This document shows, piece by piece, positions 29,078 to 44,000 of a stretch of 64,000 nucleotides of DNA. The notes below the pieces were generated by a model. That model was not told where the DNA came from and did not search any database. It was given only the letters and a program-made list of their open reading frames with translations. The translations under genes and the position numbers were made by a program. The DNA comes from Forficula auricularia. Its lineage: Eukaryota; Arthropoda; Insecta; Dermaptera; Forficulidae. Each line of letters begins with the position of its first letter. Within the stretch, counting starts at the first letter, position 1. The stretch covers positions 62,001 through 126,000 of the forward strand of contig JALMQS010000271.1 of NCBI GenBank assembly GCA_024734495.1. Reading direction: 5' to 3'.

Positions 29078-32000
29078 GTAATGTGAATATATTATTATAT
29101 CTGTTAATATTAAAATACTAATTATTTTTAAATATTACTCTTATCTAAAAACAAAAAAACAAATTGAAATTCTATTCTAACTTAATATAATTGATTACTA
29201 ATGCACCTCACTACTTTCACTTACATTCTCCTATCTTTTATAACCAAACTTATTTTAAGGTAGCATTTAAATTAACCTTAAAGCAACTTTTCAGGTAAAT
29301 GATATTGAAAGTTCGTTTGAGGTAAATTTAAGTACTAACTTAATTTACTTTGTGAAATCGGGCCTCAAAATCTTAACTTAAATGAGTGATGTACCATTTA
29401 GAAATCTTGACTAAAGGGCTCAATTTTTTAAATAAATTGCCATGCTTGTTTACTAGACTTTTTTTACATTAAATATGATTGAAATTTAGCTGAAGAAAAT
29501 TTTTAAAACATGAGTCCACCAAAAATATTTTTTTTCTCCAAAAGTAAAGTACTTATGGTTTTATTTTGAATTCTGGTCAATAGTAGGATTATTCAGGATT
29601 GCGTAACAAAAATTAGAATAATAAAATATGTAAATTTGTAGCCACAGCATCTCGATATTTAAGGCATTTTCAAAAAATGCCTATAACTAAAAAACTATAA
29701 GCTTTAATTAAAATAAGCTGACGTGTTCTGATGTGGCCATCAACTTGACTTTACCATACAACCTGGCCCTCAAATTATTTATAATAAAAAATTATTTATA
29801 ATCATGTAAGGTAGGGAGTTTTTACATTTTTAGATTAATCTGGGCCAACTGATTATGTATACAAAATTTGGTTGAGTTTGGTAAATGGCCAAGATTTTCA
29901 TTTTTTGACCCCCCCCCCTTTTGGGCGGTTAGTTTTTGCATTTTTAGACTTTAGGAGGTCCACTGATTATGTATGCAAAATTTGGTTGATTTTGCTCAAA
30001 AGGCCTAGATTTTTAATTTTTAACCCCCCCTCCACCCCCCTTAATTTTGGGTCGATATGCACCAAAATCTAATCATCTCTTAATCTCAATAGACTAATGG
30101 GCGGTTGGTTTTTGCATTTTTAGACTTCTGGAGGTTCACTGATTATGTATACAAAATTTGGTTGAGTTTGCTCAAATGGCCTAGATTTTTAATTTTTAAC
30201 CCCCCCCCTCCACCCCCTTAATTTTGGGTCGATATTCACCAAAATCTAATCAGCTCTTAATCTCAATGGACCAAAACTACGTGTGATATTTGGTTTTGAT
30301 ATTCACACTAGTTTTTGAGCTAGCTCGTCCACAAAATTTGGTAACTCAAGAACTGGTTGGTTTGGTAACTAATAATCAGACAACCAGACTAACTAACAGA
30401 CATTTTGACCCCCCTCCACCCCCTGTATGGTAAAGTAGAAAAATGTTTATATTCAGGACCGTCGTAAATTGCCCTATCCCCTGTTCATTGTTTTTCATTG
30501 TGATACGGGACACCCTGTATATACATTTTTGTTTAAATATCCTCTGAACAAATAGGAAATGACTTAAAATTGACGGATTCTCAGAGCTAAGAGATTAATC
30601 CCAACATCTCACTCGCTCTTATACTACAATATAATAAATCTCTTTCACGCTTCCAGATAAGTCACGTAGTATCCAGCCGGCTGCTCCCTAAATAATCGTG
30701 TTACTCTGAATTTTTTGAACAGGAGATTGTCATCTATTAGCTCCGAGATTAGTTAATTATATATCAAAAGGGTTATTTTTATCCCTTTGGGAATCGAACT
30801 CAAGTACGAAAATTAGCAACCGGGGCCTGTGAGATAGGGTGGTCCTTTTTTGGGTATTTTAAAATTTTACGAGGACAAAGGCACATAAGGTTCAAAATAA
30901 ATAAAAATAATATCCCACAGGTTTCAAGTCTCTATCTCAATTATAACCTGTACCCCCAGCGATGTAAGTTTTTCATCTAAATAACATGGGGTTTTTGCCA
31001 TTGAAAGATGAATTTTTTATTCCAGACAAAGTAATGTTTCAAAAATTTGAAACTCTGTAGACTTTATCCTTATAATAGCTATCCACAGAGCTTTTACATA
31101 TTTTTAGCTATTATAATTTTGGAGTCTATAACTTAGTAACACCAAGATATAGCAGTATTTTATCTAGCTGTAACTCCAAAATTATAATAGCTAAAAATCA
31201 GAATAATTTCACTGAGATAGTATATGGATAACGTCTACAAAGTTTCAAATTTTCTAAATCATTACTTTGCTGGAATAAAAAATTGATATATTAATGCCAA
31301 AAACCCCATGCTATTTAAATGAGAAGCTTACATCGCTGGGGGCACAGGTTAGTAATATTGAGATATAATTGGAGACTTGAAACTTCGGGGATATTTTTTT
31401 TATTTATTTCAAAACATATGAGCCCTTGTCCGCGTAAAAATTCGAAAATACCCAAAATAAGGACCACCCTACTTTGAGGGTAAAAATACCTTCTGATTAA
31501 AAATTAAAAATAATCCATTCCATCTTGAAACAAGTAGATGACAACCTCTTGTGGCTTTATAAGAATTTTAAAGTCTATTTATATCGGCATTCTTATATTG
31601 AATATTCTGTATATGTGGGGGCATTTAAAACACTGTACGGTCATTTCAATTAAATAAATTTAAGAATATAAATGTATACGTCCATAGTGTATAAAATAAT
31701 TTTTTCTGTACATTTCGAAATTTCTGGGGGCAGTACTAAACTAATACATACTTTGAGAAACATGCCCCTGGTACAGAGAGCAGCTAATTTGTTCTATGAA
31801 TAGCTTTTGATTTAATATAATTTACTACAGAAAATATTATTATCTTCGCTCTGAAATACACCAGAAAAGTTCAAAAATATAGAGATATAAAGAAATTTCC
31901 TAATAATAGTTAAGAATGAAACTATTTTTCTAATTATTTGTTATTATTATTATTATTTTAATAGATAACGCCTAGTTATGGACAAAGATTTAAAAAGTAA

Positions 32001-35000
32001 AGAAGCAAACATTGGAATTAATTCGATAAACGAAAGTAGGTATATTTATTTTTTTGTTATAAATGAAAATCAAAGCAAAAATTTTCTTTTATCGGTCTAA
32101 GCGTATAGAGTGCACAGGCCAAGTTCGAGCATTGGCATGTAATAGTACTAACAGTTTCAAGCAAGTTTGACCCCCATGCAGCTCAGTAGGTATTTATTTG
32201 AGATACGGAACTGAAATTATATACCTACATTTAATTATAATTATATAAGTGACCTTGTGGAGAGTACACAATTTTCATAATATAGCACACTAAGATATGA
32301 ACTTGAGAATTTAGCAAATTTTGGCACTCCCTGATAGGCAATCAAAATTTTAACTTCCTCCCCTACCTTCGTCATTCAGTCATCATTATACACATAGAGC
32401 AAAAGAAAAAAAATTCAAGTGAATTCAATATTATTTCTATGTAAATCTCTATATATAGTATGTAGTGAAAATTTCATAGCGTGAAAAATGTTTAACAAAT
32501 TAGTTTTATGTAAATATCTCGTTATCTATTGATGATAAAAAAACTTGTTCAAATAAAATTTATAGAGTATAAAACTCTCTAGAAAAAAGGTAATGTACGT
32601 TTTTTTGATTGGAGCAATAGTTTAGGAAATAATAAGACTTAAATAGAATCAATACTTTTTATGAATGACTGTTTTTATTTTGATTCATTTCTTGGAAATA
32701 CTGATCAACAAAGTGTAGTATTTGTTCCTTCTCTAGGTCACTGGGCTAATTGATGATTTATTGCCTTCTAATTCATTCATTTCTATCCATAGAGGAATTT
32801 TTATGACACGGCCATAAAAACTAACAAAAAATAAAAATAAAAGATTGAATGTTTATCTATACAAATCTTCACCAATTATTAATATGGCTTGAAATATTTT
32901 TTGATTGACCTTTCATCCCCTAAAGGGGGTGACTACCCTTAATTTAAAATTTCACTAAAAAAATGATTTCTACTAGATTCTAGACAAATTCCAAATCACT
33001 AAGTGTAAATATGGCCTAAAATAAGTTTTTTGATCGACCCTTCATCCCCTAAAGGTGGTGACTACCATTAATGTAAAATTTCAATAAAAAATGATTTCTA
33101 CTAGATTCTAGAGAAATTCCAAATCACTAAGTATAAATATGACCTGAAATAAGTTTTCTGATTAAGTCTTCATCTCCTAAAGGCGGTGATTTCCCTTAAT
33201 TTAAAATTTCACTAAAAAAATGATTTCTACTAGATCCTAGACAAAGTCCAAAATCACTAAGTGTAAATATGGCCTAAAATAAGTTTTTTGATCGACCCTT
33301 CATCCCCTAAAGGTAGTGACTACCCTTATGTAAAATTTCAATAAAAAAATCATTTCTACAAGATTCAAGAGAAATTCCAAATCACTAAGTATAAATATGA
33401 CCGGAAATAAGTTTTCTCATTAAGTCTTCATCTCCTAAAGGCGGTGATTTCCCTTAATTTAAAATTTCACTAAAAAAATGTTTTCTGCTAGATTCTAGAC
33501 AAATTCCAAACCACTAAGTGTAAATATGGCTTAAAATAAGATTTTTAATCGACCCTTCATCCCATAAAAGTGGTTTTTAGAGAATTTGCATGTTGGTACT
33601 TGGTGAAACATTTTTTAAATATAATTGAGATGAAAAAATAATCATAAAGGTGGTGACAACCCTTAATATAAAATTTCAATAAAAAATGATTTCTACTAGA
33701 TTCTAGATAAATTCCAAACCTCCATGTGTAAATATGGTTCGAAATAACTTTTTTGACCAACTCTTCATCCCCTAAAGAATGTGCAAACTTTAATTTAAAA
33801 TTTCACTAAAAAATGATTTCTACTAGATTCTAGAGAAATTCCAAATCACTAAGTCTAAATATGACTTGAAATAAGTTTTTTAATGCATTTTATAGGTTTG
33901 AAATGAAACTCAGGAGTCGAGTAGGTAGGTACATATAAGCTAATTCACTTTTTGACCTCGCTCAATCTAAGTATTTCTCTTAAGATAACCGAAGTGATTC
34001 ATATAGGAAATCTGAAAAAAATTCATATTCTTTAAATTATTAAAGTTAAACAATTCTATAGATTTTAAATTAAAGCTCAACGAACTTCATCTATGACACA
34101 GTATTAAAATACTAAATTGAAAGTTTCTTTTAGTAACAGAATTTTTATATATTGAAGGAGACAATAAAGAGTGTGTCTTCGCTGGAATTATACATTTTTA
34201 ATTTATTTATAACGAGAGTTATAGTTTCGAGAGCTTTGCACTTACATACATTAATTCCTGTGAATCAAGTTGAAATAGACTGATGAAGAGGCCAAAGCTC
34301 TCGAAACTATAGTCTTGTTATAAATAAATTAAAAATTTATAATTCCAGCAAAAGACTTGTCTCCTTCAATATGAAAATACTCTTGAAGTTTTGAAATTTT
34401 AGGGATACGCCGCATCCACAGCATCCATGGATCACACCCACTGATAATATAGTATTTTATTTTTTTTATTATACGCAATCTTGTAAATTTCCCATTTATT
34501 TGCATTGTAAACATATAGTAAATTTACACTTGCACTATTCTCAGTTTGCACTTGGCCGCTTTATTATTTTCATCCTATAACAAAAACTAGCTAGGTAAAT
34601 ATATTTCGATTAGAGAGTATATCAGAAAAGATGCAAATAATTTGCATATCTAATATTTAACATTGATTCATTCCCTGCCTTTCAAACCCCCTATTATATA
34701 TTGCCAAGAAAAAAAATGAATTTCTTTTTATATTTGAATTGGTTCTTTTTCTTCTAGATATCGATATCGGACGGAATGGCGAATGGGACTCGGCGTTCAC
34801 TCCCAATGTACTTAAATTGAATCAAATGCTCGAGCCTTTATTAGAAAGCCTCGAGCCTAACATCGCTGAGTTCGATCCTCTAATCACCTCCAGCATTCCA
34901 ACTCAACAGCAACTTGACGAACTGAAAATGGAACTATGCCGGCAAATCGAAACCCCACCCGAGATCCAATATTACGGAGCGACATCCGCCTCGATGTTTG

Positions 35001-38000
35001 GTATCTAATAAATAATCAATACCCAATACCATATATGAGCAAATCCAACATATTTTGCATTGCAAAGTCCACTAGGTTTTTTCTCCAATTTAAGATGAAT
35101 TTTCCATTTTTAATAATATAGTCTTTAATTGTATACATTTATTGTTGAACTCATAAATTTTTTACCCAATTTCATATTTTTTCAATTCAAATAATCTACA
35201 AAAAGTCAATTCCGTCCTGTCCAATTTGGCTGTTTAAATCTTCAAATCCGTGTATTTACTTAAAAAATGTTCAGATATCATCGAATAAAATATCTCCTAA
35301 ATAAAAAAAAGATGAATGAAAACTATATAATTTAATAAAGTTTTTGTAGTTATTAAAATTTTGTTAGAAAAAATTATCCAAAGACAGTGTATCAATTCCG
35401 TCCCCAATATAGTTTTAGTATTTAACTTGACTCACGCCATCACTGCAGTGGTCAAAAGAGAAACTATTGTCAGTTGGTGAGTTGGTTTGTTAATAGCAAC
35501 CAGTGAGGGTTAATTTTATTAGTATGGTAACACAGAAGTTTACTTCATAAAGATAGTGATTAATTATGTCGTTCATAAGTGTCATTTCCGTCCCTGCGAT
35601 AACAAGTCATATAAAAATATTTATTTAAAAAAAACTTTCTAGTGTTGTTTTACTTTTAGTGAATTGTAACCAAAATTGTTACCTTCTATTTTTAAGCCAG
35701 TCTCTGCCTATATTACCATATCAAAATTTTCTAATGTCAATTCTGTCCCCTTGATTGTCACACTTGAATGGGAAAAATCATAAAAAATTTGAAAAATATT
35801 TTTTAATTCATGACCATTATTAGAAATTGGTCTATAGATAGTTGAGACACAAAACTATATTACATATTGTTGTTGGGGTGCGATAAAGTTATATTTTCAA
35901 ATTTTTAGGTAAATAAAATGCAAAATAAGTTGGATTTACTCATATGTATACGGGTGTCCCGTATCACATCGTGGACAGGGTATAGGCCAATTTACGACGG
36001 TTCAGAACGTAATTTTTTTTAAATTAAATTCTCATAGTTTTTGAGTTATAGGCATTTTTTGAAAATGTTGAAAATCGCTACCCTGCCCTAAATGTCGAGA
36101 TGCTGTGGCTACAAATTTACATATTTTATTATTCTAATTTTTGTTATGCTATTCCTGAATAATCCTGGAATTGGCTAGAATTCAAAATAAAATCATAAGT
36201 AGTATACTTTTTGAAGTAAAAAAATATTTTTGCCAGACTTATGTTTTAAATTTTGATCATTTGAATCATCTTTAATGTAAAAAAATACCTAGTAAGTAAA
36301 CAAGCATGACAAGTTTTAAAAATTGGCCCATTTTGTCAAGATTTCAAAAATGATACAGCAGTGTTTACTTAATTCTTTAGAAAACAAAATATTGATATTT
36401 TTTGGGAAAATTAACTAATTTAAAAACATATTTTGATAGTGTTTTTTATTTAATATGTTAATCAATAATGTCACAACTTGATTGATCTAATTTTTAGCGA
36501 TTAAAGACATTAATCCTATGATAGCTAATAATAATGCCATTAATAGCCAAAGATTAGTTCAAATAAGATTCGACATAATTGTTTAACATATTAAATAAAA
36601 AAACATATCAAAGTATGAATGTTTTTAAATTAAGTAGCTAATTTTGCAAAAATTTTTTTTTTTTCTAAAGAAGTACAAAGTGCTGTATCATTTTAAAATG
36701 TTGACTAAATAAACATAAGTAAAAGTCGCTTTATTGCACCCGTACACGTGTATTGATAACAAGTCTAATCTCTAGCGTGAAAATAACTAAACAACAACAA
36801 CCCAAATCATTAAGCCAATTTAACACTATGTAACTAATAATTAATATTTTTACTTATATATTTATCTATTGATAATACATTTGATTTCATTATTATACTT
36901 TTTATTTTTAGACCCAAGTAAATTACCATGCGAATTACTTCAATCGAAAAATATTCAACAAGAACTAGTACCGATGCAAACAGAAACAACTGAACCCATT
37001 GTTTGGAATGTACAGGAGGTATTCCAATCATTGAGATTAATAGAAATGTTGATTTTTCGATCACGTTAACGGAAATAATAGGAATCTTAGCTCGCCCTGT
37101 ATAATATGGAGTCGATTTTTCGGCGTAAATTAAATACTTCGGGTCTCTCTAAGCTACAACCCAAATATCAACTTTTCATGAATTGAGAGCACTAATTTAT
37201 TTAAGTTTAATTAGGGCCATGTTTTGGACTATATTTAACACAAATTATTTTTATCTCGAAACCCAATAGAGATAGGTATAGGACAATTTTAACAAAAAAG
37301 TATTTTAATGAAATGAAGGTTCTAAATACGTGTTAATATAATAAAAAATAAAAATAAAAAAATAAAGTTGCTACGACTTTTCGATTGAATCCGAAACGTC
37401 GCAATGCTCAAAATATTTTAGATCGATAGAACAGGTAAGAAAATTTAAGGTGCTAAATTTTCAGAAAAATCCTGCTTTCCGTTTTCCATAAACGTCTAAC
37501 GTGCCATCGACCGTGAATCACCCTGTATATATACATTTTTTTGAAAAATCGCTGCCCTGCTCTAAATATTTGAATGCTGTGACTACGAATTTTAATATTT
37601 TATAATTCTAATTTTTGCTAAAGAATCCTGAATAATACTGCTATCGATCACAAAACTGAAAATAACTAAGAGTATTATACTTTTTGAGAAAAATATTTTT
37701 CTCAGATTCATGTGTCAAAAAATTTTAATCAGCTAACTTTGACTCTTGATATCTTAAAAAAACTGTGTCAAACAATAATGGCAAATTATCTAAAAAATTG
37801 ACGCATTTAATCAAGATTTCAAAATGGTATAAAACATTCCACTTTTATAAAATCAAAAATAAAATTTGCATTTTTATGCCAAAGAAAACTAATTCGTAAT
37901 TGGCTAAAGGTAGAATTTAACATGAAAACTAATTTATTTATTAAAATATTTTTATTCAATTAAAGTAAGTGTTAAAAATAATAATTGTTTTATATTAATT

Positions 38001-41000
38001 AAATTAATCTTTAAGAAATTCAAAGATATTTTTATAAAGCGAAATTTTTTGAGAATACTTACTGCAGACTACCGTTTTATTAGAACCATTGAGGTCCAGC
38101 TGATTCTCCATCCTGAACCCAAGAGAGCGAAAAAAGATATGGTCCATCTAGGTGTTACTCGACAGTCAATCCGCCATGTATAGCCCATACAAGATACCTC
38201 ACCACGGACCACTTGAGGGTATAGCATCTCAAGTTCTTATATATACTCCCCGATTCAGACGCTTTTTACAAGTCTATTCTTACATAGAGAGTGATACAAA
38301 TTAATTTAGAATTCCGCGGAGTAGATTCGCGAGCAAATCTACTAAACGAATTTTTAACAAATTATAAATAAATTTGTTTTTCTAGTATATTTATACAAAT
38401 ATAGAAGTATCAAATTAATTAAATTAATCTTTAAGAAATTCAAAGATATTTTTATAAAGCGAAATTTTTTGAGCATACTTAGCCAGACTACCGTTTCATT
38501 AGAGCCGTTGAGGTCCAGCTGATTCTCCATCCTGAACCAAGAGAGCGAAAAAAGATGTGGTCCATCTAGGTGTTACCGGTATCAATCCGCGTATAGCCCG
38601 CATGATGCCCCACCACGGACCACCTAGAGGAACATGGCATCTCCAGTTCTTACATGTTACTCCCCCGATTGAGACGCTTTTTACAAGTCCATTCTTACGC
38701 GAAGGTGATTCAATTAATTTAGAATTGCGGAGTAGATTCGCGAGCAAAATCTACTAAACGGAATGCCTTAACGTCTCACATATAAATTTGTTTTTCTAGT
38801 ATGTTTGTACAAATATAGAGATTATCCGATCAATTGAAAATTAATCTTTAAGAAATTCAAAGATATTTTTATAAAGCGAAATTGCTTGAAATACCGTAGC
38901 CAGACTACCGTTTTATTAGAACCATTGAGGTCCAGCTGATTCTCCATCCTGAACTAAGAGAGCGAAAAAAGATATAGTCCATCTAGTGCTACCCAGTATC
39001 AATCCGCGTATAGCCCGCTGAAAATTCAGCTTTATAAAAATATCTTTGAATTTCTTAAAGATTAATTTAATCAATTTGATAATTTCTATATTAATATACT
39101 AGAAAACAAATTTATTTATAATTTGTTAAAAATTCCGTTTAGTAGATTTGTCATAATTACTCGCAAAATCTCAATTAAATTGTTTTTATATTCAATATCT
39201 AATAATATTTAAAATTTCAAATTAAAATTAAAATTATTTGATATCTGTTTTTCATAGTAAAATTCTACCTTTTAGCCAATTACGAATTGTGTTTTGAAAT
39301 TAGTTTCTTTCGCATAAAAATGCAAATATTATTTTTTGTTTTTTATAAAAGTGGAATGTTTTATACCATTTTGAAATTTTGATTAAATGCGTCAATTTAT
39401 TTAGATATCTTTGCCATTATTGTTTGACACAGTTTTTCTTAAATATCAAGAGTCTAAAGTATAGCTGATTAAAATTTTTTGACACATGAATCTGACAAAA
39501 ATATTTTTTTCTTAGTTATTTTCTGTTTTGTGATAGATAGCAGTATTATTCAGGATTCCTTAGAAAAAATTAGAATTATAAAATATGAAAATTCGTAGCC
39601 ACAGCATTCAAATATTTAGAGCAGGGCAGCGATTTTCACGATTTTCAAAAAATGCCCACAACTCGAAAACTAAGAGAGTTTTATTCAAAAAAAAATTTAC
39701 TTTGGACAATCCTGAACTCACCCATCTCGTGTTCACGTTTGATCCTTGACTTTTGAGACACCCTGTATATATGATATATGTGTGTATGTTTATTTTCATC
39801 AAGGAGAGGACAACATCTTTGTTTCACTTTATTAATAGATATATCTCTTTTAACTAAAGCAAAAAATACCGAGCAATGCTCGGCCCAGCAGTTAGGTAGT
39901 ATACCTATAAGCCGTGGTTTCAGAAAAATTTCTCAGCTTAGTATGATAGCTAATAATAATGCCATTAATAAGCCAAAGATTAGTTCAAATAAGATTCGAC
40001 ATAATTGTTTAACATATTAAATAAAAAAACACTATCAAAATATGTATGTTTTTAAATTAGCTAATTTTCCAAAAAAAAATGTTTTACTTTATTGCACCCG
40101 TACACGTGTATTGATAACAAGTCTAATCCCTACCATGTAAATAACTAAACAACAACCCATATCATTAAGTCAATTTTTTACTAATAATTAATATTTTTAC
40201 TTATATATTTATCTATTGATAATACATTTGATTTCATTATTAAACTTTTTATTTTTAGACCCAAGTAAATTACCATGCTAATTACTTCAATCGAAAAGCA
40301 TTGCTCGGTATTTTTTGCTTTAGTTAAAAGAGATATATTAATAAAGAGAAACAAAGAGGTTGTCCTCTCCTTGATGAAAATAAACATACACACATATATA
40401 TCATCTATATATATAAAATTCTTTGCCCGATACACTCACTTACTCACTCACTCACTCATCATCAAAACAGCCAGAACCACTGGACATAGAAACATGAAAT
40501 TTAGAGAGGATATTACATCTATGACAAAGGGGCTCACTAAGAAAGGATTTTTCGAAATTCGACCCCTAAGGGGGTCAAAGGGGGCAAAGTGTGTTTTCAC
40601 TGATTATGCGATATCTCTTAAGGACGATAAAATATCTACTTGCTTTTTGCTTAAAAAAATACTAAATTAAAATATATAAAAATTTATTTCAGGATTTCTT
40701 GAAATTGGAGCCCTAAAGGGGTCAAAAGGGGCAGAATATCTTTGCTGTGTTTACACTAATTATGCATTTTTAATTAAGAACGATAAGATATCTACTTGAT
40801 TTTTACTTGATAAAATTCTAAATACAAATATCTAAAAAGTAATTTCAGGATTTTTTGAAATTCGACTCCCAACTATCCAAAATGTGAGTGGGAGCAAAAA
40901 TTAAACCTCTCTCTATATCTTGATCAAATTTTGTAGAGTTATTCTTTATTTCTTTAAGAAACTATTCCTGTAAAAGTCAACTATCAAAATTGACTGTATG

Positions 41001-44000
41001 GGGGCGAAAGGGAGGGGGGGCAAAATATAGGAATTTTTAGCTTTTACTCTTTGGAAAACTGAGAGTTATTTATTTGGAAATATCTAAATATAAAAAAAAC
41101 ATACTTTTTTGGGAATGGACCTTTATTTTTAAATGAATTTTGGAGACCTAATAATCACATGCCGAGACGCAGCCCGCCAGGGCCACCTGCCCGGAGGGCT
41201 GAGCTGTAGAGGGCGTGCCGAAGGCACGCCTGGAGCAGCTCGTATATATATACAGGGTGATTCACGGTCGATGGCACGTTAGACGTTTATGGAAAACAGA
41301 AAGCAGGATTTTTCTGAAAATTTAGCACCTTACATTTTCTTACCTGTTCTATCGATCTAAAATATTTTCAGCATTGCGACGTTTCGGCTTCCATCGAAAA
41401 GTTGTAGCAAATTTATTTTTTAATTTAATTTTTTATTATATTAACACGTATTTAGAACCGTCCTTTTATTAAAATACCCTTTTGTTAAAATTGTCCTATA
41501 CCTATCTCTATTGGGTTTCGAGATTAAAAATAATTTGTGTTAAATATGGTCCAAAACATGGCCCTAATTAAGCTTAAATAAATTAGTCCTCTCAATTCAT
41601 GAAAAGTTGATTGTTTGGTTGTAGTTTAGACAGACCCGAAGTATTTAATTTACGCCGAAAAATCGACTCCATATTATACAGGGCGAGCTAAGATTCCTAT
41701 TATTGCCGTTATTCATAAAAGGGGTCAAAAGTTCTTTTTTCAAATGAGATCCCCGTATATTACTCATTAAATTGAAAGATTAAGAAAAATGCTTTAAGAC
41801 GATATATCATGTCCCTATACCTAAAACATAAAGTTTTCTTAATATGGACGCTTTTTCGTGAAAAATTACTTTTCAATGAATTTAATTTTAACTAACCATG
41901 GAAATATCAAGCTTTTATAACACTTTATTGACTATTTATAAGAAACTTATAAAGAGTTTATTGACGGTCTTCAAAAAAATATCCCTAAATGCCGTCAATA
42001 ACCATGGGAACGTTTATTTTGAAACTAGACGTTTCGGGAGAAATTCTTCGTTCAAAAATCTCCCAAAATGATCGTAAATATTCATTATTCAAACGAAGTT
42101 CCTATAGTACAAAATAAATAATTTCATAAGAACTTCGTTTGAATAATCAATATTTGCGATCATTTAGGGAGATTTTTTTGAACACCGTCAATAAACTTTT
42201 TATAAGTTTCTTATAAATAGTCAATAAAAGCTTGATATTTCCATGGTTAGTTAAAATTAAATTCATTGAAAAGTAATTTTTACGAAAAAACGTCCATATT
42301 AAGAAAACTCGATGTTTTAGGTATAGGGACATGATATATCGTTTTAAAGCATTTTTCTTAATCTTTCAATTTAATGAGTAATATACGGGGATCTCATTTG
42401 AAAAAAGAACTTTTGACCCCTTTGATGAATAACGGAAATAATAGGAATCTTAGCTCGCCCTGTATAATATGGAGTCGATTTTTCGGCTTAAATTAAATAC
42501 TTCGGGTCTGTCTAAAATACAACCAAAATATCAACTTTTCATGAATTGAGAGCACTAATTTATTTAAGTTTAATTAGGGCCATGTTTTGGACCATATTTA
42601 ACACAAATTATTTTTTATTTATTTAACATTTAGTTTCAAAATAAACGTTCTCAGATTGTTTTAATATATGTTTATAAATATTATTTATTTGTTTGAGACT
42701 ATAATTTCGAAGTGTTGGCCCTCATCATCAGACTTTTTTAATTATAAATATTATTTTTCAATATCCACGCGATACTGAACCCATGAAAAATAATATTTAT
42801 AATTAAAAAAGACTGTAGATTAGGCCCAAGCCTTCAAGACTATAGTCTCAAACAAATAAATAATATATAAACATATATTTTTATATATATATATATGTGT
42901 GTATGTTTATTTGGATCATGTAGAGGATAACCTCTTTGTTTCTCTTTATGAATCAACAACTCTGCTACTCTCGGCAAAATAAAAACTTTTCAATTACATA
43001 TATTAATTTTAATTTAAATTTAAATTCAGTTAAAAAGATCGATTTTTATTTGCAGCAAGAATTAAATAAAATTTAATTTATTTTTTTGCAACGTTTTGAC
43101 CATCATCAAGGCATCGTTGTGCACAAAATTTTGAACTTTTTTCCTTCATTGGCCCATTTAAACCCTGAAGAAGGAGGGAGGGTTCTCCAAATCTTAGGAT
43201 TTTTTAATATGAATGAAAATGACGTTATAATAAATTATTTTATTCATAATTAGTGATCTACATTATTCTTGGAGTGCCTTTGCATCAATTCAGCATTGAG
43301 TCTACCACTCCATCTTCAAGAGACAATGCTTCTAATTAATCAAACTTCCAAATTTTAATATATAATACAATTTATAGTGGGTTTTAAAATAAAAAAAAAC
43401 AATTAATTATTAAAAGGAAATCGAAAACAAAATCTATTGATCCACCCACAATTAATTTAATTAAGAAAAAAACCAATAAAATTAAACTTATCTGAAGATG
43501 AGACCCTGACAGATCGATTTGTCGGCCCCAAAACCCCCTAATCCATGATTTTCATCGATATTGTAAAACCCGTTTTCTCGAAACCAATTCTATAGAAAAA
43601 TTAGTATATACAAGAATTGTTCATTTAATAATAGTACTTCAAACCCGAGGGGTGCACCGCAACCTAATATGCGATACACCTACTTCCACTTGTACTTTCA
43701 AATATTTCCAAGTACTCCCAAATATTTCCAAGTAATTCCAAATATTTCCAAGGAATTCTAAATATTTCGCAGGAATTCCAAATATTTCCAAGTAATTCCA
43801 AATATTTCCAAGGAATTCCAAATATTTCGCAAGTAATTCCAAATATTTCCAAGTAACTTCCAAATATTTCCAAGGAATTCCAAATATTTTCAAGGAATTC
43901 CAAATATTTCCAAGGAATTCTAAATATTTCCAAGGAATTCTAAATATTTCCAAGTAATTCCAAATATTTCCAAGGAATTTCAAATATTTCCAAGGAATTC

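Larger units (their letters stand above)
42663..42881. mobile_element. Foldback element with facing hammerhead cores
   Basis: Arms (ttataaatattatttatttg and complement) enclose a minus-strand hammerhead (42690-42738) and a decayed plus-strand one (42812-42850), with 70 bases between. Confidence 0.65.

Noticed and set aside
32884..33880. CRISPR array
   Set aside because: Units of about 128 bases are repeated whole, without short repeats and unique spacers, and the genome is eukaryotic.
38045..38070. U1 snRNA 5' end (atacttac)
   Set aside because: Only eight bases match; no Sm site or U1 stem structure follows.
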